Source: Phocoena phocoena (taxonomy: Eukaryota; Chordata; Mammalia; Artiodactyla; Phocoenidae). Taken from it: a stretch of DNA of 64,000 nucleotides. Position 1 is the first letter of the stretch. Each line of letters opens with the position of its first letter. The stretch spans positions 41,087,158 through 41,151,157 of the forward strand of contig NC_089224.1 in the NCBI RefSeq assembly GCF_963924675.1, in the 5' to 3' direction. A program made the translations under genes and the position numbers. The notes below the pieces were generated by a model, which did not search any database, was not told where the DNA came from, and was given only the letters and a program-made list of their open reading frames with translations. Of the stretch, positions 23,734 through 35,292 are shown one piece after another.

Positions 23734-23944
23734 GCGCTTTCCTGGTGGCGCAGTGGTTGAGAGTCCGCCTGCCGATGCAGGGGACGCGGGTTCGTGCCCC
23801 GGTCCGGGAAGATCCCACATGCCGCGGAGCGGCTGGGCCCGTGAGCCATGGCCGCTGAGCCTGCACGTCCGGAGCCTGTGCTCCGCAACGGGAGAGGCCA
23901 CAACAGTGAGAGGCCCGCATACCGCAAAAAAAAAAAAAAAAAAA
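23734..23944 (+). mobile_element. CHR-type SINE, the only forward copy
   Basis: Full-length forward SINE. The pol III A box TGGCGCAGTGG is at 23746-23756 and the B box GGTTCGTGCCC at 23789-23799, then the unrelated body and a run of A to 23949. The exact 15-bp duplication 'aaaaatcagcagtga' lies at 23719-23733 and 23945-23959. The head starts 'gcgctttcctgg' where siblings read 'gggcttccctgg'. Confidence 0.96.
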
Positions 23945-24304
23945 AAAAATCAGCAGTGAATTGACCTAGATCTAGGAGTTCATTGGGTGCATGAGAATAT
24001 AGACCAGCACATGGGAAGGAGCCTTATTGATGTCTGGCCCTATTGACTGTCATTCTCCATGCTTGAATAAGCATTAACTCAGACCTTTGGTATTCAGGCT
24101 GCACTGAGCCTTCATAAAGAGCCAGATTCTCATTAGGATGTGACTGCCTTTACTGGCCTAATTTTGCTTTCATTTCACCCATTTTTTTTGCCCTCTTTCT
24201 TGATAGCATTTGGAAGTCATGACCCAGAGCTTGAAATATGTTATTCACTCAATAAAGGCAGGCTTTCAAAACAAAATTAATGCTGTTGTTTGGCAGCTGG
24301 TCTC

Positions 24305-24490
24305 ACGACTAAGGGCTTTCAAGGAGGGAAGAACCTCTTGCATCTTATAGACTGAGGTTCAACCCTGAGTCTGCCACTTGCTAGTTTGTATGTCCTTGGA
24401 CTTGTCACGTTTAATCCCTCGGAATCATCCTCTCCTCCTGTAGAATAGGGAGTATTTTATATCTCGTAGAGTGATTGCACTGATTAAACA
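24305..24490 (+). repeat. MIR
   Basis: 'gaggttcaaccctgagtctg', 'ccacttgctagtttgtatg', 'tccttggacttgtcacg' and 'cctgtagaatagggag' follow forward MIR order. Confidence 0.75.
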
Positions 24491-24964
24491 TGGGGGAACC
24501 ATAGATTCAGTTTGCCCAAGACCATCCAGGATTATACCTGTTGTCTTGATGTAATTATGCATGGCATTCCCTTTCACTCTGAAAGTATCCTGATTTAGAT
24601 GATAAATTATACAGTCATGCTAATAAGATACTGTATATAATGTGTCACATCCCATTGATATTTAGTAAATGAGAGCTATTATTTGAAATATTGCTTCTGG
24701 GAGTCTGTTATACCTTCCTACTAAGCCAGACTTAGTTTTCCTCCCTGGAAATTGAATGTTGGAACACTCAGGCCTGTGCCTATCTGTGCTAGAGGGTTTG
24801 GGGAGGCCGTGCTTCCCTTTCCCCCTCCTTCAAGAGCCTGGGGCAAAACTCACTGGTCACTTCTGCAGAATCAAGTGTTGCTGTCGCCTATGGATAATTG
24901 GGCCATTGCTATAGTGTTCTGGAGCTTTCAGATGACAACTCATGATTCAGCATGGAAGTAGATT

Positions 24965-25155
24965 GCATTTATGAGTACCTACTCAATGTCAGGTACTCTA
25001 AAGTTCTGAACTTAAGATGGGCATTATTAGTTCCATTTTGCACGTAAGGAGCCCAGACTCCGAGATGTTAAGAAATGTTTTTAAGGTCATATCTTTGCTA
25101 AGAGGAGAAGCTAGAAGTTAAGCTCTTGTTTTTCTGTCTCCTGAGCTCTTTCCAC
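24965..25155 (-). repeat. MIR, reverse orientation
   Basis: 'atgagtacctactcaatgtc', 'attagttccattttgcacg', 'agatgttaagaaatg' and a terminal 'tgagctctttccac' follow the reverse MIR order. Confidence 0.7.
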
Positions 25156-25159
25156 AGCA

Positions 25160-26724
25160 GCGCTCAAATGCCATTCATGAGGAATAATTCTAACACCACG
25201 TGAAACGATGAGTAACGCCAATCAGTTGAATATTATCCGTGGCTTCCTACTTTTGACAGGTGGAGTAGACACTCCCTGTCTCAAGGAAGGAGGATATTTC
25301 TAAAACCAACCTGTCACAGTTTCTTTGATCTTAATGTTTTTCCCCCATAGGCCCAACATAGATACAGCTTTTCAAAGATCATTGAGCGTCCCGGGTATAA
25401 ATTGCTGCTATCCTGCTGTCTCTGCCGAACATCCCCAAATGACAGTTATTCAGAAGCAGAAGGTCTTATTTGGGCTTGATGTGGAAGACACTAATGGACA
25501 AAAGGAGAGGAAGAGGAGAAAGAGAAAGAAAGGCAGGATGACGGTCAGATCAGACCTATCTCCGCATAAACAGATGGAGACTTTTTGGAGAAATCCATTC
25601 CTTCCCACTTCTCTAACCATTTTAGGCTAATTCTGACCTGTGTTAGGTAGATAAAGATAAATGTGAATTTTAAATTATATTTAATCTTCATTAAAGTAAT
25701 TATCTCTCTTAATGAAGAATTTGCTGGGTTGTGGTTGTGCAATGGAGTATAAAATCCTAAGTGAATAAAATCAATTTCATTCTCAGGCTAGCTTTTCTGT
25801 CCATTAATAAACAAGGCACAGAAAATATATTTGCGCAGAGTCCTGCAGCCTGCTCATAGCTCACCCAAAGCCAATACCACTTACGAAAGCAAGAAATTTG
25901 GCTCTCCATTTCTTAGCCTTCATTTTTCATCCCGAAGGAGAGTTTTTGCCCTGAGGAAGTTCCATGCGTTTCCATGTTGGGGCTGTTTACTGAGCCCAGC
26001 AGTGAGACAACTGTGGGTGATATCTCATACCCAAACGACTGCTCTAATGCAATAGTGTTCGTATGGTACAGTTTACTTCATCTGAGTGCTCTGGTTTGTT
26101 AATCACATAAGTATAAATTAGGCTCTGGCATGCTTATGTTTCCTAATGTATGAAAATTGCTTATTTATTTCCATACTGTTACAATGGAAAGAAACAGACT
26201 GGTTCTAAATAGCAGTAGTGTGAAGCAGTTAAGTGAGTTATGCATGCCCTTCAGGAAGAGGAAACTGGGGAAGTGGTGCCAGCTAGTCCCTCATGGCTGC
26301 TGGTCAAAGGAAGAAATGGACATGTCACAGAAGAGCAGAGACTTGTCCATATTTCACTGCAAGCATGTGAGCCTATTACTGTAGTTGAATCTCAAGATTT
26401 AGCTCTCATAAACTTGCTGATTGCCTTAGCTGCAACTTGGAAAAAAAATACAAGAGATGAAAAGTGCATAACCCATGGGTAAGAATTAATGATGTTAATG
26501 ACAAACTTCACCTTTATCTTTACTTCTCTTTCTTTTAGGCACCACTCTTCCCCCTAAAACTTGACAAAAACAGAGGCAAACCACCCTTCAAAACATTGTA
26601 TCCACACATTACCACCCCTGCTGGTGGAGGCAGCTATAGTTCAGTGTACGAAACTGCTCTACACTTCCTTCCATGGAGTATGAATTTCCATATATTGGGT
26701 TATTGACTTATTTGTTACTGATTA
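25160..26724. other. Unassigned non-coding sequence
   Basis: No repeat was confidently recognised. Short frames at 25325-25630 and 25831-26055 lack domains, splice-site context or codon signature that would support exons. Confidence 0.5.
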
Positions 26725-26970
26725 TTAATTAAATTACATAGTATTTATTATGTGCCAGGTTCTGTTTGAAGTACTTGTTTACTTAATCTTCATAACAACC
26801 CTATGAAATAGTTGCCCTTACTGTTCTTATTTTACATACATAGAAACTAAGGCACAGAGAGATTAAACAACTTGCCTAAGGTTACATAGTTGGTAAGTGG
26901 CTGAGCTGGGATTTGAACCCTGCCAGCCTGGCTCCAGAGTCCATGCTCTTTACTGCCACGCCTCCTTGAT
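26725..26970 (-). repeat. MIR, nearly full-length, reverse orientation
   Basis: Well-preserved order: 'tatttattatgtgccaggtt', 'cataacaaccctatgaaat', 'gaaactaaggcacagagaga', 'aacaacttgcctaaggttac', 'ggatttgaaccctgcc' and 'ccatgctctttactgccacg'. Confidence 0.88.
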
Positions 26971-26984
26971 TCTATCATTTTTGT

Positions 26985-27235
26985 GTGATCAGAGTCACAT
27001 CCCTGAACCCCTCAGAATTTTGGTCCTTTCTTCTGTGAAATGAGGGAGGTAACATTCACTGAGGGCTTCCTCAGGTCCATGTTCGGCTCTTTATAGATGT
27101 CATCTTATTTGACCTTTAACCCTTACATTTTACATGTGAGAAAACTGGCTCAGAGATATTTTGTAGCTTCAAGGTCACATAGAGTGTAAAGGATGGAGCA
27201 AAGTTTCAGGCTCAGGTTTGCCTATTTCAAACTTT
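26985..27235 (-). repeat. Second MIR, diverged
   Basis: 'ttacatgtgagaaaactgg', 'ctcagagatattttgtagc' and 'ttcaaggtcacatagagtg' resemble reverse MIR. The left part ('ttcttctgtgaaatgaggg') looks like a forward MIR core, so two fragments may abut. Confidence 0.6.
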
Positions 27236-27239
27236 GCAT

Positions 27240-27744
27240 TTCTTCTCTCATATTGTGCAGTTAGGGCTCTGAGGGGTCATGCGAGACAATATATGTGGAG
27301 GCAACTAACACTTACTGGCCCATTAAACACCCAATAAAAGTTGACCTTGCAAGTTCTTGGCAAATGTGTAGAAAGGTTTGTTATTATTGTCAGTATCTTG
27401 GTCTGATGGTAGCAGAGCAAAGCGTTCTTAATGGGAGGATATGCCCTATAGGAGGCTGATCTATTAATAGCCAGTAGTGATGCTTACTGCACTTATCACT
27501 ATGAGACTTCAGTTCAGAAGGTTCTGAAATGGAAAAACTGATCCAGATTGCTTAATCACAAAATTATAGACCACATTCCTCTTGAATTCTCCACTAAAGA
27601 CATGGCTTCTGTGGCTATCCAGGATCTGGATAGGCAAATTGCTTTTTGAAATCTTTTTTGGATTGAGAAAATAACACAGAAGATCCAAGGACACTGCATC
27701 AAATGCCATGTACTCACTACCCAAGATGAGCACATTGTTAGTAA
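27240..27744. other. Unassigned non-coding sequence
   Basis: No recognisable gene or named repeat. Confidence 0.5.
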
Positions 27745-28270
27745 TACTGGTTTCAGATCATTAAAAAATAATATGTAACCGCAGATAGATTAAATTCCCC
27801 TATATTCCCATTATAAATCATTATTACCTTTCCTCTTTCCTTCCTTGTTTCCTTCTATTCAACCACCATCATAAATTTTGTGAATATACAATCCATATCA
27901 TTTACTTTTTAAAAAAATTTATTGAAGTATATTTGATTTACAGTGTTGTATGATTTTCTGCTGTAGAGCAAAGTGATTCATCCATGAAACAGAAACAGAC
28001 TCACAGACATAGAGAATGGACTTGTGGTTGCCAAGGCGGGTAGGGTGGGGAGAGAAGGATTGGGAGTTTGGGATTAGCGTATTATTTACTTTTTAACTAA
28101 TATGTATGTAACCACAAACAGCAGATGTCAATACACATATCTCTAGTTAATCCGCTGATTTCTGGATAGCATTTCATTCTTTGAATATGACAAAATTTAT
28201 CAATATCCCTTTTTTTGGACAGTTGAATTATTAACAATTTTGATCATACATAATTGAATACTGATTTTTA
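27745..28270 (-). repeat. Ancient L1-like 3' end, antisense, split
   Basis: 'ataatatgtaaccgcagata', 'ttataaatcattattacctt', 'aaccaccatcataaatttt' and later 'catttcattctttgaatatg' resemble the antisense of an old mammalian L1 3' end. A younger inverted L1 scrap at 27913-28083 interrupts it. Confidence 0.5.
27913..28083 (-). mobile_element. Short 5'-inverted (twin-primed) L1 insertion
   Basis: The left half (27913-27985) is antisense L1 3' end ('ttattgaagtatatttgatt'), while the right half (about 27986-28083) is an L1 3' UTR segment in the forward direction ('gactcacagacatagagaa', 'ggacttgtggttgccaagg'). The exact 13-bp duplication 'atttactttttaa' at 27900-27912 and 28084-28096 shows that both halves arrived in one event. 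A 3' end plus an inverted upstream segment is the signature of twin priming. Confidence 0.82.
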
Positions 28271-29399
28271 GTTTTCATGATTAGGATTGTGTCAGTATGG
28301 CTCACAGCTTCATCATTAGGTTCCCACTTCTTTTTCTCTTGGTAATATCATTCCTGGATTCTTTGGCCCTCTTGCTTTGACCTGTACAGGACCTGGTATT
28401 TTGCCATCCTCCCAGATTTCTCTTCACTATCATCCTGGGAATCTCTTTCCTTTCTCTCTGGTTGGCCTGTTTCTGGGTCCCACATCTTGCTGTTCCTGTG
28501 AAAGATTGTCTGTTGTACACGTAGCGTCACCGTCATCCTTTTTTTTTTTTTTTTTTTAATATTCTCTTCATTGCATGGAAGGAGTTTGAAACTCCTTTTT
28601 CCATAATTCTTTTTCTCATAGAATTTTGAGTTAGAGCCTCCCAAAGACAAGTACTTGCACGAGATTTTTGGAAGGCAGAGGAAAAGGCGTTATTCTCTAG
28701 TGGCAGTTACATGCAGACCTAGACGAACTGCAAGCTCTTGAGAATAGCCCTGGCACGGGGAGGGGAGCTGCAGGCAACTGGGAAGGAATTCAGCTCTTTC
28801 TCTGAAACCCACTTCGCTAGCATCACCATTGGCTGTGTAATCTTCAAATTCCCTTTATGAAAGCCCTTTCTACTTGGAATATTTACACTGATTTTTGATT
28901 GACTATTGTACTGTGTTTGAGCACGCCCTCCAGTAGCTAACCTTAGACTTGATTGATAGCTTGCCGGGTACAAAAGTCAAGATCAGAAACATTTTTACCT
29001 TGGAAAATGTGTAAGGTATCTATATACTGTCTTTAAGCTTTCATTTTGTTTATTATTGGTTGTTTGTTGTTAAAAAGTCTAAGAACTCTGATATTCTGAT
29101 TCTTGATTCATTTTTTCTTTTTTATGATTCTTGATCCTTTAAATGTGAAATCCAGCCTCTGCCTGCTATCCCTCACGCCTCTGCCCCAGAAGCTTATAAA
29201 ATTTCTCATAATGTCCAGTTTCAATAATATGAAGACTGTGTGTTTTCATATGGTCATTATCCTGGACAATCAATGGTGCTATTCTATTTGGAAACTCTTT
29301 CTCTTTAGTTTTGGGAAACTTTCCATTTTCATTTTTGGTAACTTGCTTCCTTCCCTTTTCTTTGCTTTCTCTTTCTGTCACCTCTATTAGTCATAGGTT
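28271..29399. other. Unassigned non-coding sequence
   Basis: Contains a T run at 28541-28558 and otherwise nothing that I can name. The 100-aa frame at 28348-28650 (minus) is K/R/S-rich without a domain and is not supported as a gene. Confidence 0.5.
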
Positions 29400-29927
29400 T
29401 ATGATCCTGGCTCTGTACTTGTATTTATTTTTCTCCTATTTTTAAAAAAGAATCTCTTTTTCTTTGAATTTTGGAGAGTTATTTTAATTTTATTTTAAAA
29501 TGTTTATACTGATTTTTAAAATTTGGTAATTGGGGATATTCAACACTACTGATATTTCTGTATTGATGTTAAATTTAGCAATTTTATAGAACTATTTTCT
29601 ATTTTTTTCCTATAAATTTTCTTGGAATTTTTAATGGATATGTATTTTTCCATCTACAAATAATGACAGTGTTTTTCTATTTTCCCTCTCAATCTTTATG
29701 TCTTTTTTTTTTTTTTTTTTTTTTTGTGGGGGCCTTTTTTATTGTCTAGAAACTCTAATACAATGTTGATACTGCTGGGGAAAACAGGTATCCTTGCCTT
29801 AACTTCCTGTTCATGGGAGAAGTTGTACATTTTATCGTGTAACATGTGGTTACTTTTTGCTCTCTTTGACTGCGACCCTTTGTAAATTTAAGAACAGTTC
29901 ATTCCAAGACTAATTTACTAAGAAATT
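29400..29927 (-). repeat. Ancient L1 ORF2 remnant, antisense (left arm)
   Basis: 'acaaataatgacagtgtttt' and 'aggtatccttgccttaactt' resemble antisense L1 RT-region wording ('ctgcaaataatgac', 'gcatccttgtcttg') after much decay. A poly(T) run at 29703-29726 interrupts it. The relic appears to resume at 37296 after the younger L1 copy B. Confidence 0.55.
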
Positions 29928-29942
29928 TAGTTATGTATTTTT
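29928..29942. repeat. Target-site duplication of L1 copy B (left)
   Basis: 'tagttatgtattttt' here is identical to 37281-37295, defining the ends of the intervening L1. Confidence 0.95.
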
Positions 29943-30305
29943 TTTCATCTTTATTGGAGTATAATTGCTTTACAATGGTGTGTTAGTTTCTGCTTTATAA
30001 CAAAGTGAATCAGCTATACATATACATATGTTCCCATATCTCTTCCCTCTTGCATCTCCCTCCCTCCCACCCTCCCTATCCCACCCCTCTAGGTGGTCAC
30101 AAACACCTAGCTGATATCCCTGTGCTATGCGGCTGATTCCCACTAGCTAGCTATTTTACGTTTGGTAGTGTATATATGTCCATGCCACTCTCTCATTTGT
30201 CACAGCTTACCCTACCCCCTCCCCATATCCTCAAGTCCATTCTCTAGTAGGTCTGTGTCTTTATTCACGTCTTACCCCTAGGTTCTTCATGACATTTTCT
30301 GTTTC
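29943..30305 (-). other. L1 copy B 3' UTR with poly(A) signal
   Basis: Non-coding 3' region typical of artiodactyl/cetacean L1 (antisense 'tggagtataattgctttaca', 'gtgaatcagctatacatata'). The polyadenylation signal AATAAA is about 10 bases from the genomic end, and the A tail is only about eight bases. Confidence 0.85.
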
Positions 30306-33300
30306 TTAACTTCTATATATATGTGTTAGTATACGGTATTTGTCTTTCTCTTTCTGACTTACTTCACTCTGTATGACAGATGCTAGGTCCATCCACCTCA
30401 TTACAAATAGCTCACTTTCGTTTCTTTTTATGGCTGAGTAATATTCCATTGTATATATGTGCCACATCTTCTTTATCCATTCATCCGATGATGGACACTT
30501 AGGTTGTTTCCATCTCCGGGCTATTGTAAATAGAGCTGCAATGAACATTTTGGTACATGACTCTTTCTGAATTATGGTTTTCTCAGGGTATATGCCCAGT
30601 AGTGGGATTGCTGGGTCATATGGTAGTTCTATTTGTAGTTTTTTAAGGAACCTCCATACTGTTCTCCATAGTGGTTGTACCAATTCACATTCCCACCAGC
30701 AGTGCAAGAGTGTTCCCTTTTCTCCACACCCTCTCCAGCATTTATTGTTTCTAGATTTTTTGATGATGGCCATTCTGACTGGTGTGAGATGATATCTCAT
30801 TGTAGTTTTGATTTGCATTTCTCTAATGATTAATGATGTTGAGCATTCTTTCATGTGTTTGTTAGCAGTCTGTATACCTTCTTTGGAGAAATGTCTATTT
30901 AGGTCTTCTGCCCATTTTTGGATTGGGTTGTTTGTTTTTATGTTATTGAGCTGCATGAGCTGCTTGTAAATTTTGGAGATTAATCCTTTGTCAGTTGCTT
31001 CATTTGCAAATATTTTCTCCCATTCTGAGGGTTGTCTTTTGGTCTTGTTTATGGTTTCCTTTGCTGTGCAAAAGCTTTGAAGTTTCATTAGGTCCGATTT
31101 GTTTATTTTTGGTTTTATTTCCATTTCTCTAGGATGTGGGTCAAAAATGATCTTGCTGTGATTTATGTCATAGAGTGTTCTGCCTATGTTTTCCTCTAAG
31201 AGTTTGATAGTTTCTGGCCTTACATTTAGGTCTTTTTTTTTTTTGCGGTACGCGGGCCTCTCACTGTTGTGGCCTCTCCCGTTGCGCAGCGCAGGCTCCG
31301 GACGCGCAGGCTCAGCGGCCACGGCTCACGGGTCCAGCCGCTCCGCGGCATGTGGGATCTTCCTGGACTGGGGCACGAACCCATGTCTGCTGCATCGGCA
31401 GGCAGAGTCTCAACCACTATGCCACCAGGGAAGCCATACATTTAGGTCTTTAATCCATTTTGAGCTTATTTTTGTGTACGGTGTTAGGGAGCGATCTAAT
31501 CTCATACTTTTACATGTACCCGTCCAGTTTTCCCAGCACCACTTACTGAAGAAGCCGTCCTTTCTCCACTGTACATTCCTGCCTCCTTTATCAAAGATAA
31601 GGTGACCATATGTGCGTGGGTTTATCTCTGGGCTTTCTATCCTGTTCCATTGATCTATATTTCTGTTTTTGTGCCAGTACCATACTGTCTTGATTACTGT
31701 AGCTATGTAGTACAGTCTGAAGTCAGGGAGCCTGATTCCTCCAGCTCCGTTTTTCATTCTCAAGATTGCTTTGGCTATTCGGGGTCTTTTGTGTTTCCAT
31801 ACAAATTGTGAAATTTTTTGTTCTAGTTTTGTGAAAAATGCCAGTGGTAGTTTGATACGGATTGCACTGAAACTGTAGATTGCTTTGGGTAGTAGAGTCA
31901 TTTTCACAATGATTCTTCCAATCCAAGAACATGGTATATCTCTCCATCTATTTGTATCATCTTTAATTTCTTTCATCAGTGTTTTATAATTTTCTGCATA
32001 CAGATCTTTTGTCTCCTTAGGTAGGTTTGTTCCTAGATATTTTATTCTTTTTCCTGCAGTGTTAAATGGGAGTGTTTTCTTGATTTCACTTTCACATTTT
32101 TCATCATTAGTGTATAGGAATGCCAGAGATTTCTGTGCATTAATTTTGTATCCTGCTACTTTACCAAATTCATTGATTAGCTCTAGTAGTTTTCCGGTAG
32201 CATATTTAGGATTCTCTATGTATAGTATCATGTCATCTGCAAACAGTGACAGCTTTACTTCTTCTTTTCCAATGTGGATTCCTTTTATTTCCTTTTCTTC
32301 CCTGATTGCTGTGGCTAAAACTTCCAAAACTATGTTGAATAAGAGTAGTGAGGGTGGGCAACCTTGTCTTGTTCCTGATCTTAGTGGAAATGCTTTCAGT
32401 TTTTCACCATTGAGGACGATGTTGGCTGTGGGTTTGTCATATGTGGCCTTTATTGTGTTGAGGAAAGTTCCCTCTGTGCCTACTTTCTGGAGAGTTTTTT
32501 TTTATCATAAATGAATGTTGAATTTTGTCAAAAGCTTTCTCTGCATCTATTGAGATGACCATATGTTTTTTCTCCTTCAGTCTGTTAATATGGTGTGTCA
32601 TGTTGATTGATTTGCATATATTGAAGAATCCTTGAGTTCCTGGAATAAACCCCACTTGATCATGGTGTATGATCCTTTTAATGTGCTGTTGGATTCTGTT
32701 TGCTAGTATTTTGTTGAGGATTCTTGCATCTGTGTTCATCAGTGATATTGACCTGTAGTTTTCTTTCTTTGTGACATCCTTATCTGGTTTTGGTATCAGG
32801 GTGATGGTGGCCTCGTAGAATGAGTTTGGGAGTGTTCCTCCCTCTGCTATATTTTGGAAGAGTTTGAGAAGGATAGGTGTTCTCTCTCCTCTAAATGTTT
32901 GATAGAATTCACCTGTGAAGCCATCTGGTCCTGGGCTTTTGTTTGTTGGAAGAGTTTTAATCACAGTTTCAATTTCAGTGCTTGTGATTGGTCTGTTCAT
33001 ATTTTCTATTTCTTCCTGATTCAGTCTTGGCAGGTTGTGCATTTCTAAGAATTTGTCCATTTCTTCCAGGTCGTCCACTTTATTGGCATAGAGTTGCTTG
33101 TAGGAATCTCTCATGATCTTTTGTATTTCTGCAGTGTCAGTTGTAACTTCTCCTTTTTCATTTCTAATTCTATTGATTTGAGTCTTCTCCCTTTTTTTCT
33201 TGATGAGTCTGGCTAATGGTTTATCTATTTGGTTTATCTTCTCAAAGAACTAGCTTTTAGTTTTATTCATCTTTGCTATCATTTCCTTCATTTCTTTTTC

Positions 33301-34340
33301 ATTTATTTCTGATCTGATCTTTATGATTTCTTTCCTTCTGCTATCTTTGGGGATTTTTGTTCTTCTTTCTCTAATTGCTTTAGGTGCAAGGTTAGGTTGT
33401 TTATTCGAGATGTTTCCTGTTTCTTAAGGTAGGATTGTATTGCTATAAACTTCCCTCTTAGAACTGCTTTTGCTGTATCCCATAGGTTTTGAATCATCGT
33501 GTCTCCATTGTTATTTGTTCCTAGGTATTTTTTGATTTCTTCTTTGATTTCTTCAGTGATCACTTGGTTATTAAGTAGTGTATTGTTTAGCCTCCATGTG
33601 TTTGTATTTTTTACAGATCTTGTCCTATAATTGACATCTAGTCTTATAGCATTGTGGTCGGAAAAGATACTTGAAAGAATTTCAGTTTTCTTAAATTTAC
33701 CAAGGCTTCATTTGTGACCCAAGATATGATCTGTCCTGGAGAATGTTCCATGAGCACTTGAGAAAAATGTGTATTCTGTTGTTTTTGGATGGAATGTCCC
33801 ATAAATATCAATTAAGTCCATCTTGTTTAATGTATCATTTAAAGCTTGTGTTTCCTTATTTATTTTCATTCTGAATGATCTGTCCATTGGTGAAAGTGGG
33901 GTGTTAAAGTCCCCTACTATGAATGTGTTACTGTCGATTTCCCCTTTTATGGCTGTTAGTATTTGCCTTATGTATTGAGGTGCTCCTATGTTGGGCGCAT
34001 AAATATTTACAATTGTTGTATCTTCTTCCTGGATCAATCCCTTGATCATTATGTAGTGTCCTTCTTTGTCTCTTGTAATAGTCTTTATTTTAAAATCTAT
34101 TTTGTCTGATATGAGAATTGCTACTCCGGGTTTCTTTTGATTTCCATTTGCATGGAATATCTTTGTCCATCCCCTCACTTTCAGTCTGTATGTGTCTCGA
34201 GGTCTGAAGTGGGTCTCTTGTAGACAGTATATATATGGGTCTTGTTTTTGTATCCATTCAACCAGTCTGTGTCTTTTGGTGGGAGCATTTAGTCCATTTA
34301 CATATAAGGTAATTATCAATATGTATGTTTCTATTCCCAT
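30306..34340 (-). pseudogene. L1 copy B ORF2 (endonuclease/reverse transcriptase), disabled
   Basis: About 3.82 kb without the SINE, near the usual 1,275 codons. The endonuclease domain (34340-33708) is uninterrupted for 210 codons, with QETH, GDFNTPLS and the DHILG end, then meets TGA at 33708-33710. The next part, 33321-33563, is in the same frame. RT finger/palm is at 32437-33114 in another frame ([36 protein letters not shown]); a 9-T homopolymer at 32495-32503 shifts frame before the catalytic FADD (32243-32232). A CHR SINE (31236-31436) splits the region downstream. The C-terminal segment keeps the Cys-rich motif [19 protein letters not shown] and stops at 30306. Confidence 0.95.
31236..31436 (-). 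mobile_element. CHR-type SINE nested in L1 copy B ORF2
   Basis: Full-length reverse CHR SINE. The exact 15-bp duplication 'tacatttaggtcttt' lies at 31221-31235 and 31437-31451. The insertion plus duplication is 216 bp, a multiple of three, so the ORF2 frame is kept, but stops inside the SINE truncate it. The downstream ORF2 frame extends back into SINE sequence, giving a 338-codon chimeric open frame at 30306-31322 that is not a real gene. The SINE lacks the final CC of its usual head ('gggaagcc'). Confidence 0.96.
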
Positions 34341-34398
34341 TTTCTTAACTGTTTTGGGTTTCTTATTATAGGTCTTTTCCTTCTCTTGTGTTTCTTGC

Positions 34399-35292
34399 CT
34401 AGAGAAGTTCCTTTACCGTTTGTTGTAAAGCTGGTTTGGTGGTGCTGAACTCTCTCAGCTTTTGCCTGTCTGTAAAGGTTTTAATTTCTCCATCAAATCT
34501 GAATGAGATCCTTGCTGGGTAGAGTAATCTTGGTCGTAGGTTTTTCTCCTTCATCACTTTAAATATTTCCTGCCAGTCCCTTGTGTCTTGCACAGTTTCT
34601 GCTGAAAGATCAGCTGTTAACCTTATGGGGATTCCCTTGTGTGTTATTTGTTGTTTTCCCCTTGCTGCTTTTAATATGTTTTCTTTGTATTTAATTTTTG
34701 ACAGTTTGATTAATATGTGTCTTGGCGTGTTTCTCCTTGGATTTATCCTGTATGGGATTCTCTGTGCTTCCTGGACTTGATTAACTATTTCCTTTCCCAT
34801 ATTAGGGAAGTTTTCAACTATAATCTCTTCAAATATTTTCTCAGTCCTTTTCTATTTCTCTTCTTCTTCTGGAACCTCTATAATTTGAATGTTGGTGCAT
34901 TTAATGTTGTCCCAGAGGTCTCTGAGACTGTCCTCAGTTCTTTTCATCCTTTTTTCTTTATTCTGCTCTGCAGTAGTTAGTTCCACTATTTTATCTTCCA
35001 GGTCACTTATCCGTTCTTTTGCCTCAGTTATTCTGCTATTGATCCCATCTAGAGTATTTTTCATTTCATTTATTGTGTTGTTTATCGTTGTTTGTTTCAT
35101 CTTTAGTTCTTCTTGGTCCTTGTTCAATGTTTCCTGCATTTTCTCTCTTCTATTTCCACGATTTTGGATCATCTTTACTATGATTATTCTGAATTCTTTT
35201 TCAGGTAGACTGCCTATTTCCTCTTCATTTGTTAGGTCTGGTGGGTTTTTATGTTGCTCCTTCATCTGCTGTGTGTTTTTCTTTCTTCTCAT
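34399..35292 (-). pseudogene. L1 copy B ORF1, one internal stop
   Basis: ORF1p is the L1 RNA-binding chaperone. A start at 35292 (MRRKKNTQQMKEQ) is chosen because it begins the family-like N-terminus after the 5' UTR. The frame runs 297 codons to the stop at 34399. A heptad-like coiled coil occupies roughly residues 45-115, followed by an RRM-like part (RDLWDNIKCTNIQIIEVPE) and the C-terminal domain (ISFRFDGEIKTFTDRQKLRE). A single in-frame TAG at 34852-34854 interrupts it at about residue 147; the frame on both sides is the same. ORF2 starts 58 bases after the ORF1 stop. Confidence 0.93.

Noticed and set aside
23734..23810. Possible functional tRNA gene at the SINE head
   Set aside because: A and B boxes are intact, but there is no cloverleaf-compatible 3' half, and the body continues as a SINE.
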